A DNA stretch of 64,000 nucleotides, taken from positions 124,001 through 188,000 of the forward strand of contig JACTMP010000022.1 in assembly GCA_014584575.1 (NCBI GenBank). The letters run 5' to 3'. The DNA comes from Chloroflexota bacterium. GTDB taxonomy: Bacteria > Chloroflexota > Anaerolineae > Promineifilales > Promineifilaceae. Positions within the stretch are counted from its first letter, which is position 1; each line of letters opens with the position of its first letter. Positions 23,838 to 31,684 of this stretch are shown here, in pieces. The position numbers were made by a program, and so were the translations under genes. Below the pieces are notes generated by a model. That model saw only the letters and a list, made by a program, of their open reading frames with translations, was not told the origin of the DNA and did not search any database.

Positions 23838-25294
23838 TGAGTGCGTACCCGTTGGCCGATGACCTGTTCGGGCAGTACCGCGATCTGGTGCAGGCGGCCA
23901 GCGGTCTTTATTTTCCTGATAAAAAGCGGGCGGAATTGGAAACGGCCGTCCACAAATCCCTGCAAACCGCCCCCGACGGTCTGGCCGACCCAACCGCCTA
24001 CGTCCGCTACCTGCGCCTGGGGGCAACCGCCCATGCCCGCGCCGAACTGACCCGCTTCCTCAATTTGCTCACCGTCGGCGAAACCCATTTCTTCCGCGAC
24101 AGCGCCCAATTTGACGCCCTGGCAAACCACATCCTGCCCGCCCTCATCAGCCGCAAACGGGAGATAGCGGCGGCTATTGGCGCGGACGTGCCGCCGCAGT
24201 TGCGGCTGTGGAGCGCGGGCTGCGCCACCGGCGAAGAAGCGTACTCCCTGGCCATCCTGCTGCACGAACTCATCCCGGACATCACCCAGTGGCGCATCAC
24301 CATCCAGGCCACCGACCTTAACGAAAATTATCTGGCGCAGGCGCGGCAGGCCATCTACTCTGACTGGTCATTTCGTGAAGCGCGGGCACAGCAGATTCGC
24401 GCTCGTTACTTCACGGCCGTGCCCCACAACGGCCGTGATGGCTATCAACTGCGGGATGACGTGCGCCGCCTGGTCACCTTTGCCGCGCACAACCTGGCTG
24501 CTGCCGATTTTCCGTCTGTGCCCACCAATACCACTGCTCTGGACGTGATCTTGTGCCGCAATGTCTCCATCTATTTTGCGCCGGAGACAACGCAGCAGGT
24601 GGTCAACCGTTTCCATCAGGCGTTGGTGGAGGGTGGCTGGCTGATTGTCGGCCATTCCGAACCCTCCCTTTCCACCTACAGCGCTTTTACCGGGCAGATG
24701 ATTGCCGGGACGCTGCTCTACCAAAAGGGCAAAACGTCCATTCCTGCCCGTGCCCAACCCACACCGCCCGGTCAATCGGCGGTACCAACGCCCTTTCCCT
24801 CCACCGACCCCCTGGCCGAAGTACAGCAGTTGTTGGCCGACGGCCGTAGCGAAGCCGCCATCACCCTGCTGGAAAGAGCCGCCGCTTCACAGCCGCTCCC
24901 GGCTGCCACCCTCTGCCTGCTGGCCCGCACCCATGCTGATCTGGGCCATTGGCCGCAGGCCCGCCACTGGTGTGAACGCGCCAAAGTGGTTGATCCTTTG
25001 TTCCCAGAGGTTTATGATTTATTAGCCATGATTGAGACACACGAAGGCCGCCCCGACGCGGCCATTCACAACTTAAAAAAAGTGTTGTATCTGGACCCGG
25101 CACGGCCGTTGGCCCATTTCCATCTGGCGTTGCTCTACAAAAAACAGTCCCAGGTTATCATGGCCCAACGCGCCCTGAAAAATGTGCTGCACCGCATGGA
25201 ATCCGTGCCCGCTGACGCCCTTTTGCCCAATACCGACCACAGCGCCGGGCGGCTGACGGCCGTCGCGCAGCAGCTATTGGAAGAGATGGGGTGA
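23837..25294 (+). CDS. cheR: CheR methyltransferase with C-terminal TPR repeats
   Basis: 485 residues. CheR N-domain (1-75), then the SAM-binding domain: LTVGETHFFRDSAQFDAL, LWSAGCATGEEAYSLAILL (motif I), QATDLNENYLAQAR, DVILCRNVSIYF (motif IV) and GGWLIVGHSE. It methylates receptor glutamates. After residue 300 a Pro-rich linker leads to three TPR-like units (LLADGRSEAAITLLERA, LARTHADLGHWPQARHW, LAMIETHEGRPDAAIHNLKKVLYLDP). CheR-TPR fusions are found in alternative (non-flagellar) chemosensory systems. The stop lies inside a word-repeat hairpin. Confidence 0.92.
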   Translation: MSAYPLADDLFGQYRDLVQAASGLYFPDKKRAELETAVHKSLQTAPDGLADPTAYVRYLRLGATAHARAELTRFLNLLTVGETHFFRDSAQFDALANHILPALISRKREIAAAIGADVPPQLRLWSAGCATGEEAYSLAILLHELIPDITQWRITIQATDLNENYLAQARQAIYSDWSFREARAQQIRARYFTAVPHNGRDGYQLRDDVRRLVTFAAHNLAAADFPSVPTNTTALDVILCRNVSIYFAPETTQQVVNRFHQALVEGGWLIVGHSEPSLSTYSAFTGQMIAGTLLYQKGKTSIPARAQPTPPGQSAVPTPFPSTDPLAEVQQLLADGRSEAAITLLERAAASQPLPAATLCLLARTHADLGHWPQARHWCERAKVVDPLFPEVYDLLAMIETHEGRPDAAIHNLKKVLYLDPARPLAHFHLALLYKKQSQVIMAQRALKNVLHRMESVPADALLPNTDHSAGRLTAVAQQLLEEMG

Positions 25295-25351
25295 GCAGGT
25301 GAGGGGGTGAAGGGGTGACGCCTGTTCACCCCCTCACCTGCTCACCTGCTC
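25290..25351. repeat. GAGCAGGTGA word-repeat hairpin between cheR and second cheW
   Basis: GTGAGCAGGTGAGGGGGTGA on the left faces CACCCCCTCACCTGCTCACC on the right. The same words recur inside the DUF2298 gene at about 54090-54160. The cheR TGA is part of the left arm. Confidence 0.75.
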
Positions 25352-25360
25352 ATCTTCAGT

Positions 25361-25918
25361 ATGACTATGGAAACACCCATCACCGTCACAGACCCCGACT
25401 ACAGCCCGGTGCAGGTAGCGGCGATATTGGCGCGGCGGGCGGCGGAACTGGCGAAACCGCTGGAAGAAACGACGCACGGCCGTTTGCTCCATTTGCTCGC
25501 TTTCCAGTTAGGCCAGGAGCGGTACGCCATTGATGTGGCCCACGTGCTGGAAATTTACCCACCGCAGCCGCTCACCCCGGTGCCGCGCACGCCGGATTTT
25601 GTGGTGGGCATTTTTAATGCGCGTGGCCGTTTCCTGTCGGTGGTGGATTTGCCGGCGGTGTTGGGGCTGCCGGGGCGCGGCCAACCGGCCTTCAACCAGA
25701 TCGTGGTGGTGCAAGTTGGCGATATAGAGGTTGGTTTTCTGGCCGATGTGGTGGAAGATGTGTTGATGCTGTTTGATGTGGAGATTGAAGCGCCGCTCAC
25801 GGCCGTGAGCGACACCATCGCCCCCTTCATTCGCGGCATCGCCCCCGGCCTGTTGGCCATCGTAGACCTCAACGCCCTCTTCCGCCACAAACAATTGATC
25901 GTTTATGAGGAATTTTGA
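25361..25918 (+). CDS. cheW: Second CheW-like protein
   Basis: 185 residues. The CheW core is LLAFQLGQERYAIDVAHVLEIYPPQPLTPVPRTPDFVVGIFNARGRFLSVVDLPAVLGLP ... VGFLADVVEDVLMLFDVEIEAPL ... FIRGIAPGLLAIVDLNALF. A 45-residue N-terminal helical extension precedes it. It differs enough from the first CheW to be a separate paralogue, perhaps for another position in the receptor array or a CheV-like adaptor without receiver. It is in the middle of the chemosensory operon. Confidence 0.87.
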   Translation: MTMETPITVTDPDYSPVQVAAILARRAAELAKPLEETTHGRLLHLLAFQLGQERYAIDVAHVLEIYPPQPLTPVPRTPDFVVGIFNARGRFLSVVDLPAVLGLPGRGQPAFNQIVVVQVGDIEVGFLADVVEDVLMLFDVEIEAPLTAVSDTIAPFIRGIAPGLLAIVDLNALFRHKQLIVYEEF

Positions 25919-25920
25919 AA

Positions 25921-25988
25921 AGTGTCAGATGTCGTGTGTCATGTGTCATGTGTCAAGTAACCTGACACTTGATACTTGACACTTGATA
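25921..25988. repeat. TGTGTCATGTGTCA word-repeat dyad
   Basis: Tandem GTGTCATGTGTCA words face TGACACTTGATACTTGACAC. It fills the gap between cheW and the receptor gene and sits next to its ribosome site. Confidence 0.65.
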
Positions 25989-26002
25989 CATATGGAAAGC
26001 AT

Positions 26003-27223
26003 ATGTTGAAGAATAGTACAACTCGTGCCCGATTGTTTATGCTCATGGGGGTGTATGGGGTGGCCATGGTGCTGCTCACGGCCGTGGCCCTGTGGCAGAT
26101 CAACGTCGTCAACGGCGGGGAAATAGGGTCGGCAGTGGTGGTGATGGTTACGGCCGTCGCCATTTTGCTCATCCTCACGGCCGCCTTTGGCCTCTACATC
26201 GCCCGCACCATCACCCAATCCAAAGAAGCCATCGAAAGCACCGTCAACGACTATAACCGCTTCATCGAACAAGTTGCCAGGGGCGACCTGGCCGCCCGCC
26301 TCTCCGTCAACGGCGCGGATGACGACCTGAACACGCTCGGCCACAACCTGAACGGCATGGTGGAAAGCCTGACGCGCATCACCAACCAGATTCGGGACGC
26401 CAGCGCCAACATCTCCGTCGGTGCGGCCGAAATTTTGGCCGCCACCTCGCAGCAGGCCGCCTCCGCCACCGAAAACTCCACCGCCATCTCCCAGACTTCC
26501 ACTACCATAGACGAAGTGCGGGCCATCGCCGAGCAAGCCTTCCAAAAGGCGCAGCAGGTGGCCGAACAATCCCTCTACACCCGCGATGTCTCCCAGATCG
26601 GCCAGGAAACGGTCAGCAACACCATTGACAGCATGGCCCAGATCAAACAGTTGGTAGACGGCATTGCCGAAAACATCCTGCTGCTGAGCGAACAGACGCA
26701 GCAAATTGGCGAAATTACGGCTACCGTGAACGATATTGCCGCGCAAAGTAATTTGCTGGCGCTCAACGCCTCCGTGGAAGCGGCACGGGCGGGTGAACAT
26801 GGCAAAGGCTTTGCCGTCGTCGCCGTGGAGGTGCGTAATCTGGCCGAACAATCCCGCCAGGCCACGGCCCAGGTGAAAGCGATTTTGAACGAGATTCAGC
26901 GGGCCACCAACATGGCCGTGATGGCCACGGAAGAGGGCAACAAAGGTGTGGAAGTGGGTGTGCAACTCACCGGGCAGACGGGCGACGCCATCCAGCAGTT
27001 GGCGGCCAGCATCGCCGAAAGCGCCAACGCCGCCCAACAAATCGTGGCCAGCGCCCAGCAGCAAATGACCGGTATGGAGCAGTTGGCCCAGGCGATGCAC
27101 AGCATCAACCAGGCCACGCTGCAAAATATGGCCTCCACGCGCCAGGTGGAACTCTCCGCCCAGGAACTCACCACCCTGGCGCAGCAGATGGAGGCGATTG
27201 TGGACAGGTATAAATTGAAATAA
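26003..27223 (+). CDS. Methyl-accepting chemotaxis protein without a periplasmic sensor domain
   Basis: 406 residues. Two membrane segments ([21 protein letters not shown] and [26 protein letters not shown]) are separated by only about 10 residues, so there is no external ligand domain. A HAMP unit (about 60-120) leads to the signalling coiled coil, with the highly conserved tip block [48 protein letters not shown] stands 4 bases before the ATG at 26003. Input must come from the membrane, from HAMP or from a partner protein. It is the only receptor in the operon. The C-terminus lacks an obvious CheR-tethering pentapeptide. Confidence 0.92.
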   Translation: MLKNSTTRARLFMLMGVYGVAMVLLTAVALWQINVVNGGEIGSAVVVMVTAVAILLILTAAFGLYIARTITQSKEAIESTVNDYNRFIEQVARGDLAARLSVNGADDDLNTLGHNLNGMVESLTRITNQIRDASANISVGAAEILAATSQQAASATENSTAISQTSTTIDEVRAIAEQAFQKAQQVAEQSLYTRDVSQIGQETVSNTIDSMAQIKQLVDGIAENILLLSEQTQQIGEITATVNDIAAQSNLLALNASVEAARAGEHGKGFAVVAVEVRNLAEQSRQATAQVKAILNEIQRATNMAVMATEEGNKGVEVGVQLTGQTGDAIQQLAASIAESANAAQQIVASAQQQMTGMEQLAQAMHSINQATLQNMASTRQVELSAQELTTLAQQMEAIVDRYKLK

Positions 27224-27226
27224 CCC

Positions 27227-27297
27227 GTAGGGGCGAGGCAGTTGGGCAAAACCTCATCTCGCGTAGATAAGTTTGAACCCAACTGCCTCGCCCCTAC
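27227..27297. repeat. Long perfect inverted repeat, 20-bp arms
   Basis: The arm GTAGGGGCGAGGCAGTTGGG (27227-27246) is perfectly matched by CCCAACTGCCTCGCCCCTAC (27278-27297) around a 31-base loop whose ends also partly pair. It occupies the gap between the receptor and cheA. Confidence 0.85.
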
Positions 27298-27311
27298 CGA
27301 AATTACCGATC

Positions 27312-29618
27312 ATGGGCTTAAGCGAAGAAATCCGCCGCAAACTGATCGCCACGTTCCAGACGGAACAGCGCGAACACCTGCAAATGATGATGCAGGGTTT
27401 GTTGGCCTTGGAGCGAGAACCGGACAGCCCGCAGCGGCAGGCGATTCTGGATGAGATTTTCCGCGAGGCGCACAGCCTCAAGGGGTCGGCGCGGGCGGTG
27501 GGCCTGACGGCCGTCGAAAGCCTCGGCCACGCTCTGGAAGAACTGCTCTCACTGACGAAGGACGGCCGTCTCCCCTTCACGCCCGACCTGTTTGACCTGC
27601 TCTACCAATCGCTGGACGCGGTGGAACTGTTGGTGGCGCAAGTGGAAAGCGGTAGTGGGGCAACACCCGCCACTGTGTTAGCGTTACTCACCCGATTGGA
27701 AACGGCCGTGCAGCAACCCGCCCCCCCAATTGAGCCGCCTTCCACGCCTACACCATCCGCTTATCCGCTCCCATCCGCTGCCGATGAGACTATCCGTGTG
27801 GCCGTCAGCAAGCTGGACGCGCTGATGGTGCAGTTGAGCGAGTTGGTGGCGGTGAAAATCCGCGCCGGGCAGCGATTGGCAGAGGTGGAACAGTTGCAGC
27901 AGTTGGCCGCCGCCTGGCAAAAGGATTGGCGAGCACAACGCGCCCATTACCACCGACTGCTGCGGACGATGCCGAATGAGAGTGACGGCCGTGCCGTTCT
28001 GCCCAAAGAGTTGCCACTGCTGTTGGAATTTCTCGACCGCAACCAGGAACAGTTGCGCCAGTTTGCCACGCAGACGAATGGGTTGCAGCGCCAATTTGCC
28101 CATGACCTGCTGCGCCTCTCTCTGGTCATTGATGATCTCGAAGAGGAGGTGAAGCGGGTGCGGATGCTGCCGCTGACGACCATTACCACCACTTTTGACC
28201 GCATGGTGCGTGACCTGGCCCGGCAGCAGGAGAAACGGGTGGCGTTGGTGATCAAGGGCGGCGAGACGGAACTGGACAAACGGTTGCTGGAACAGATTAA
28301 AGACCCGCTGCTGCACCTGCTGCGTAACGCGGTGGATCATGGCATTGAGCCAACGGCCGTGCGCCAACAACAGGGCAAACCCGCTCAGGCTACCATCACC
28401 ATCAGCGCCGGGCAGCAGGGGAATAATGTAATCATCACCGTGCAGGATGATGGGGCGGGGTTGGATGTGGTGCGATTGCGGGAGACGGCCGTGCGCCGCC
28501 AACTCTACACCCCCGCCGAAGCGGCCGCCCTGACGGACGCCGAAGCCGCCGCCCTCATTTTCCGCGCCGGTTTCTCCACCAGCGCCCGCGTCACCGATAT
28601 TTCCGGGCGGGGTGTGGGGTTGGATGTGGCCCGCCAGAATGTGGAGGCGCTGCATGGCAGCCTGACGGTGGCCTTTGCAGCGGGGCAGGGCACAACGTTC
28701 ACTATGATTTTACCGCTTACCCTCGCCAGTTCACGTGGGCTGCTGCTGACGGCGGGTGGGCAAACCTTCGCCCTGCCGCTGACAATGGTAGAGCGGATGT
28801 TGTTCGTCAAACCGGCAGAGATAACCCACCTGGAAGGGCGAGAAGTGATTGTGGAGCAGGGTCAGCCCATAGCCCTGGCTTATCTGGCTGATTTGTTAGA
28901 GCTACCGCCCACGCCACCCCCGACTGATCGGCTGACGGTGGTCATCATCGGTGTGGCCGAAAAGCGGCTGGCGCTAGTGGTGGACAGCCTGGTGGGTGAA
29001 CAAGAACTGGTCATCAAGCCCCTGGGCAGCCAGTTAGCCCGCGTGGGTGGGCTGATGGGGGCCACCATGCTCGGCTCCGGCCAGATTGTGCTGGTGCTGC
29101 ACGCCGCCGATTTGTTGAAACTGGCAGCCGATCCCGTAGGCCGTAAGCCGTTATCCGTAAACCGTAAACCGACGGGTCACGCATCACGCATCACGCATCA
29201 CGGATTACGGGTCACGGATAACGGATCACGCATGAAAACAGTTCTCGTCGTAGACGACTCCATCACCACACGCACGTTGGAGAAGAATATATTGGAAGCG
29301 CAGGGGTATCAGGTGCGGCTGGCGACGAATGGGGAGGAGGCGTTGAGTTTGTTGGTGACGGACGGCAGTTCGCCGGACGGCCGTTTGCCCGATGTGATTG
29401 TGACCGACGTGAATATGCCCCGCCTGGATGGTTTTGACCTGACGCAGCGGGTGAAGCAGGATAACCGATATAAAGACATTCCCATTATCCTGGTCACGTC
29501 CCGCGACTCCCCGGCTGACAAAAAACGGGGCATCGAAGTCGGCGCGGATGCCTACATCGTGAAAAACCGCTTTGACCAGGGGAATTTGCTGGAGATGATT
29601 GAGCAGTTGACTTTGTGA
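27312..29618 (+). CDS. cheA: CheA histidine kinase fused to a C-terminal receiver domain
   Basis: 768 residues. HPt domain with phospho-His54 (FREAHSLKGSARAVGL), dimerisation helices, ATPase with N box LLHLLRNAVDHGIEP, G1 QDDGAGLD and G2 GRGVGLDVARQNVEALHG, a CheW-like regulatory domain, then a receiver (TVLVVDDSITTRTLEKNIL ... DVIVTDVNMPRLDGFD ... VTSRDSPADKKRGIEVGADAYIVK). There is no CheY-binding P2 domain. The 25-residue joint between the CheW-like and receiver domains (about 29140-29231) is encoded by TCACGCATCACG words, the same words that form intergenic hairpins nearby. An internal ATG at 29232 could also start the receiver alone. ATG at 27312 is chosen because the longer frame runs back into the palindrome. 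Confidence 0.93.
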   Translation: MGLSEEIRRKLIATFQTEQREHLQMMMQGLLALEREPDSPQRQAILDEIFREAHSLKGSARAVGLTAVESLGHALEELLSLTKDGRLPFTPDLFDLLYQSLDAVELLVAQVESGSGATPATVLALLTRLETAVQQPAPPIEPPSTPTPSAYPLPSAADETIRVAVSKLDALMVQLSELVAVKIRAGQRLAEVEQLQQLAAAWQKDWRAQRAHYHRLLRTMPNESDGRAVLPKELPLLLEFLDRNQEQLRQFATQTNGLQRQFAHDLLRLSLVIDDLEEEVKRVRMLPLTTITTTFDRMVRDLARQQEKRVALVIKGGETELDKRLLEQIKDPLLHLLRNAVDHGIEPTAVRQQQGKPAQATITISAGQQGNNVIITVQDDGAGLDVVRLRETAVRRQLYTPAEAAALTDAEAAALIFRAGFSTSARVTDISGRGVGLDVARQNVEALHGSLTVAFAAGQGTTFTMILPLTLASSRGLLLTAGGQTFALPLTMVERMLFVKPAEITHLEGREVIVEQGQPIALAYLADLLELPPTPPPTDRLTVVIIGVAEKRLALVVDSLVGEQELVIKPLGSQLARVGGLMGATMLGSGQIVLVLHAADLLKLAADPVGRKPLSVNRKPTGHASRITHHGLRVTDNGSRMKTVLVVDDSITTRTLEKNILEAQGYQVRLATNGEEALSLLVTDGSSPDGRLPDVIVTDVNMPRLDGFDLTQRVKQDNRYKDIPIILVTSRDSPADKKRGIEVGADAYIVKNRFDQGNLLEMIEQLTL
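29170..29231. repeat. TCACGCATCACG words inside cheA
   Basis: GGGTCACGCATCACGCATCA continues into CGGATTACGGGTCACGGATA, read in frame as GHASRITHHGLRVTDNGS between two domains of CheA. Elsewhere the same words are intergenic. Confidence 0.8.
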
Positions 29619-29682
29619 TGCGTGATACGTGATGCGTGACCAGAATCTCACGCATCACGCATCACGCATCACGTCTCACGAA
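29616..29682. repeat. TGATGCGTGA word-repeat hairpin between cheA and cheB
   Basis: GTGATGCGTGATACGTGATG faces CACGCATCACGCATCACGTC around the centre near 29645. The cheA stop is part of the left arm. Confidence 0.8.
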
Positions 29683-29686
29683 GACG

Positions 29687-30727
29687 ATGAATGCAGGAAC
29701 ACAAAACCCCATCCGCCTCCTCGTGGCCGAAGATTCGCCGGTTTGCCGGGAGTTGCTGGTGACGATTTTCCAGAATACGCCCGGTGTGCAGGTGGTGGGC
29801 GCGGCGCGGGATGGGGCGGAGGCGGTGCGGTTGGCCAAACGGCTGCACCCGGATGTGGTGGCGATGGATGTCTTTATGCCGCAGTTGAATGGTTACGAAG
29901 CGGTGCGCCAGATTATGGCCGAAGCGCCGTGCCCGATTGTGATGGTCAGCGGCCAACTGCCACAAGGCAGGCAGGAGATGACCTTTCAGGCATTGCAGGC
30001 CGGGGCGGTGACGATTGTGCCCAAACCGGCGTTGGATGATGGCCCGGAAGTGACGGCGGAATTAGTGAAGCAGGTAAAGTTGATGGCCGGTGTGCGGGTG
30101 GTACGACGGCCGTACACAACCCCGCTCACACCTCCACCGGCAAAAATGGTAAAAGCAAACGGCCGTGTCCAACTCCTGGCTCTGGCGGCTTCCACCGGCG
30201 GGCCGGGGGCCTTGGCGGCGGTGTTGGGCCGTTTACCGGCCGATTTTCCCGCGCCGGTGCTGGTGGTGCAGCATGTGGCGCGGGGGTTTGCCGCCGATCT
30301 GGCGGCCTGGCTGAACCGGCAGACCGCGCTGGCGGTGCGGCTGGCGCAGGAGGGCGATGCCCTCTGCCCCGGCCAGGTATTGGTGGCCCCGGATGACTGC
30401 CATCTGGTGGTACATGCAGGCGGGACGGTGGCGCTGCTGCCGCCGGAAAAGGGCGACCGCTACTGCCCGTCGGCCGACCGGCTGTTGGCTACGGTGGCGC
30501 GGGTGTATGGGGACACGGCCGTTGGCGTGATCCTCACCGGCATGGGCGACGACGGGGCACAAGGGCTGGCCGCGCTGCGGCAAACGGGCGCACATACCAT
30601 CGCCCAGGACGAGGCTACCAGCCTGATTTTTGGAATGCCCGCCGTCGCTATCCAGCAAAACGCGGTGGAGACAGTGCTGCCGGTGGAGAAGATTGCGGAG
30701 AGGATATGTAACTGGGTAATTGAGTAA
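29687..30727 (+). CDS. cheB: CheB receptor methylesterase/deamidase with receiver domain
   Basis: 346 residues. Receiver 1-130 with phospho-Asp61 (DVVAMDVFMP), then the catalytic domain with the Ser-His-Asp set: LAASTGGPGAL (Ser), VVQHVARGF (His) and GMGDDGAQGL (Asp). It removes methyl groups from the receptor and answers CheA phosphorylation, opposing CheR. ATG at 29687 follows the word-repeat hairpin; the longer frame to 29636 would translate the hairpin itself (THHASR) and is not preferred. The last residues (NWVIE) run into the next word-repeat hairpin. Confidence 0.92.
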   Translation: MNAGTQNPIRLLVAEDSPVCRELLVTIFQNTPGVQVVGAARDGAEAVRLAKRLHPDVVAMDVFMPQLNGYEAVRQIMAEAPCPIVMVSGQLPQGRQEMTFQALQAGAVTIVPKPALDDGPEVTAELVKQVKLMAGVRVVRRPYTTPLTPPPAKMVKANGRVQLLALAASTGGPGALAAVLGRLPADFPAPVLVVQHVARGFAADLAAWLNRQTALAVRLAQEGDALCPGQVLVAPDDCHLVVHAGGTVALLPPEKGDRYCPSADRLLATVARVYGDTAVGVILTGMGDDGAQGLAALRQTGAHTIAQDEATSLIFGMPAVAIQQNAVETVLPVEKIAERICNWVIE

Positions 30728-30757
30728 TTGGGTAATTACTCAATTACCTAATTACCC
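30714..30757. repeat. GGTAATTG word-repeat hairpin with T-tract
   Basis: GGGTAATTGAGTAATTGGGT is opposed by ACTCAATTACCTAATTACCC, followed by CTCTTTTT. The T-run makes this a plausible rho-independent terminator or attenuator between cheB and the response regulator. A shorter relative is near 15818-15840. Confidence 0.7.
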
Positions 30758-30774
30758 TCTTTTTGGAGCGAACG

Positions 30775-31173
30775 ATGACAACAACCAGCTCAGAACACAA
30801 CGGTGGGGCGACGATTTTGTTGGTGGAGGATACGCCGGTACAGGCGATGCGGTTTAAGACGCATTTGGAGGAAAACGGGTGTATGGTGCAGTGGGTGGAG
30901 AACGGCCGTGATGGATTGCAAGCGGCGCATGAATCCTTCTACGACCTGATCATCCTGGACATTGAACTGCCGGACATCAACGGTTTTGAGGTGTGTCGCC
31001 GCCTGAAGGCTGACCCGGCGGTGGCCGAAATCCCGGTGATTATGCTTACCACCCGCGACCGCGCCGAAGACGCCCTGATTGGCCTGAACACCGGCGCGGT
31101 GGACTACATTCCCAAAGACAACTTCGCCAATCTTGTCTTGCTGGAAACGATCAAACAGATGGGGCTGTTGTGA
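30775..31173 (+). CDS. Single-domain response regulator (CheY-like)
   Basis: 132 residues, almost only a receiver: TILLVEDTPVQAMRFKTHL (acidic pair), phospho-acceptor D62 in LIILDIELPDINGFEV, switch residue in VIMLTTRD, and conserved Lys in VDYIPKDNF. ATG at 30775 has GGAG 6 bases before it. It is the likely diffusible output or phosphate sink of the CheA encoded upstream. No flagellar genes are present, so its target may be a gliding or pilus motor, or the RsbT-like protein next to it. That is inference. Confidence 0.9.
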   Translation: MTTTSSEHNGGATILLVEDTPVQAMRFKTHLEENGCMVQWVENGRDGLQAAHESFYDLIILDIELPDINGFEVCRRLKADPAVAEIPVIMLTTRDRAEDALIGLNTGAVDYIPKDNFANLVLLETIKQMGLL

Positions 31174-31180
31174 AGCTCAG

Positions 31181-31214
31181 AGACCTGACAGGTTTTTAAA
31201 AACCTGTCAGGTCT
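31181..31214. repeat. Perfect 34-bp palindrome
   Basis: AGACCTGACAGGTTTTT is followed directly by its exact reverse complement, with no loop. The arms match the spaced pair at 18593-18654. It sits between the response regulator and the RsbT-like gene. Confidence 0.85.
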
Positions 31215-31227
31215 AAACGGATGCGCT

Positions 31228-31638
31228 ATGAACAGAGTAAATAGAACGGTGAGTGAACGGATTGTCATTAAAAGTGACCTGGACATTGTGACGGCCCGGC
31301 TGCGGGCGCGGGAAGTGGCCCGCGAGATGGGTTTTGGCACCATTGACCAGGCGCGCATCTCCCTGGCAGCCAGTGAATTGGCGCGCATCCTGGCGCTCAA
31401 AATAAACGCCACCGGCGAGATTTTGATTGCCGGGGTGAATACGCCGGAGCATGTGGGTATTCAAGTGACCAGCATTGATGGCAGCGATGAGAAGTTGCTG
31501 GAAGCGGACGGGCAGGCGACTCAGGAACCGCTCAACGATTCCGCCCTGACCAATGCCATGGCGCTGGTGGATGAAGGGCTGGTGGAGCAGGTCGGCGCGA
31601 AAAATATACGGGTGACGTTGATGAAGTGGTTAGCTTGA
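31228..31638 (+). CDS. RsbT/RsbW-like GHKL protein, degenerate ATP site
   Basis: 136 residues. The first half (RIVIKSDLDIVTARLRAREVAREMGFGTIDQARISLAASELARILALKINATGEILI) matches the RsbT-type anti-sigma/switch kinase fold including the N-box helix. The second half should contain a D-x-G-x-G-I loop, but the sequence is SIDGSDEKLLEADGQATQEPL, so the nucleotide-binding motif is not recognisable. It may be a non-catalytic partner-switch component or an adaptor for the GAF protein that follows. Its TGA opens a perfect 37-base palindrome. Confidence 0.78.
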   Translation: MNRVNRTVSERIVIKSDLDIVTARLRAREVAREMGFGTIDQARISLAASELARILALKINATGEILIAGVNTPEHVGIQVTSIDGSDEKLLEADGQATQEPLNDSALTNAMALVDEGLVEQVGAKNIRVTLMKWLA

Positions 31639-31672
31639 TAAAGGATATTGAGTTACTCAATATCCTTTATCA
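31636..31672. terminator. Perfect 37-base palindrome after RsbT-like gene
   Basis: TGATAAAGGATATTGAGT, one T, then its exact reverse complement. It begins at the stop codon of the RsbT-like gene. It is AT-rich with an 18-bp stem and could end or stabilise the transcript; there is no T-tract beyond CACATATC. Confidence 0.6.
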
Positions 31673-31684
31673 CATATCAAAACT

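Noticed and set aside
29636..29686. Longer CheB start translating THHASR
   Set aside because: The extension is the translation of an intergenic word-repeat hairpin and is not part of the receiver fold; the ATG at 29687 precedes the domain directly.
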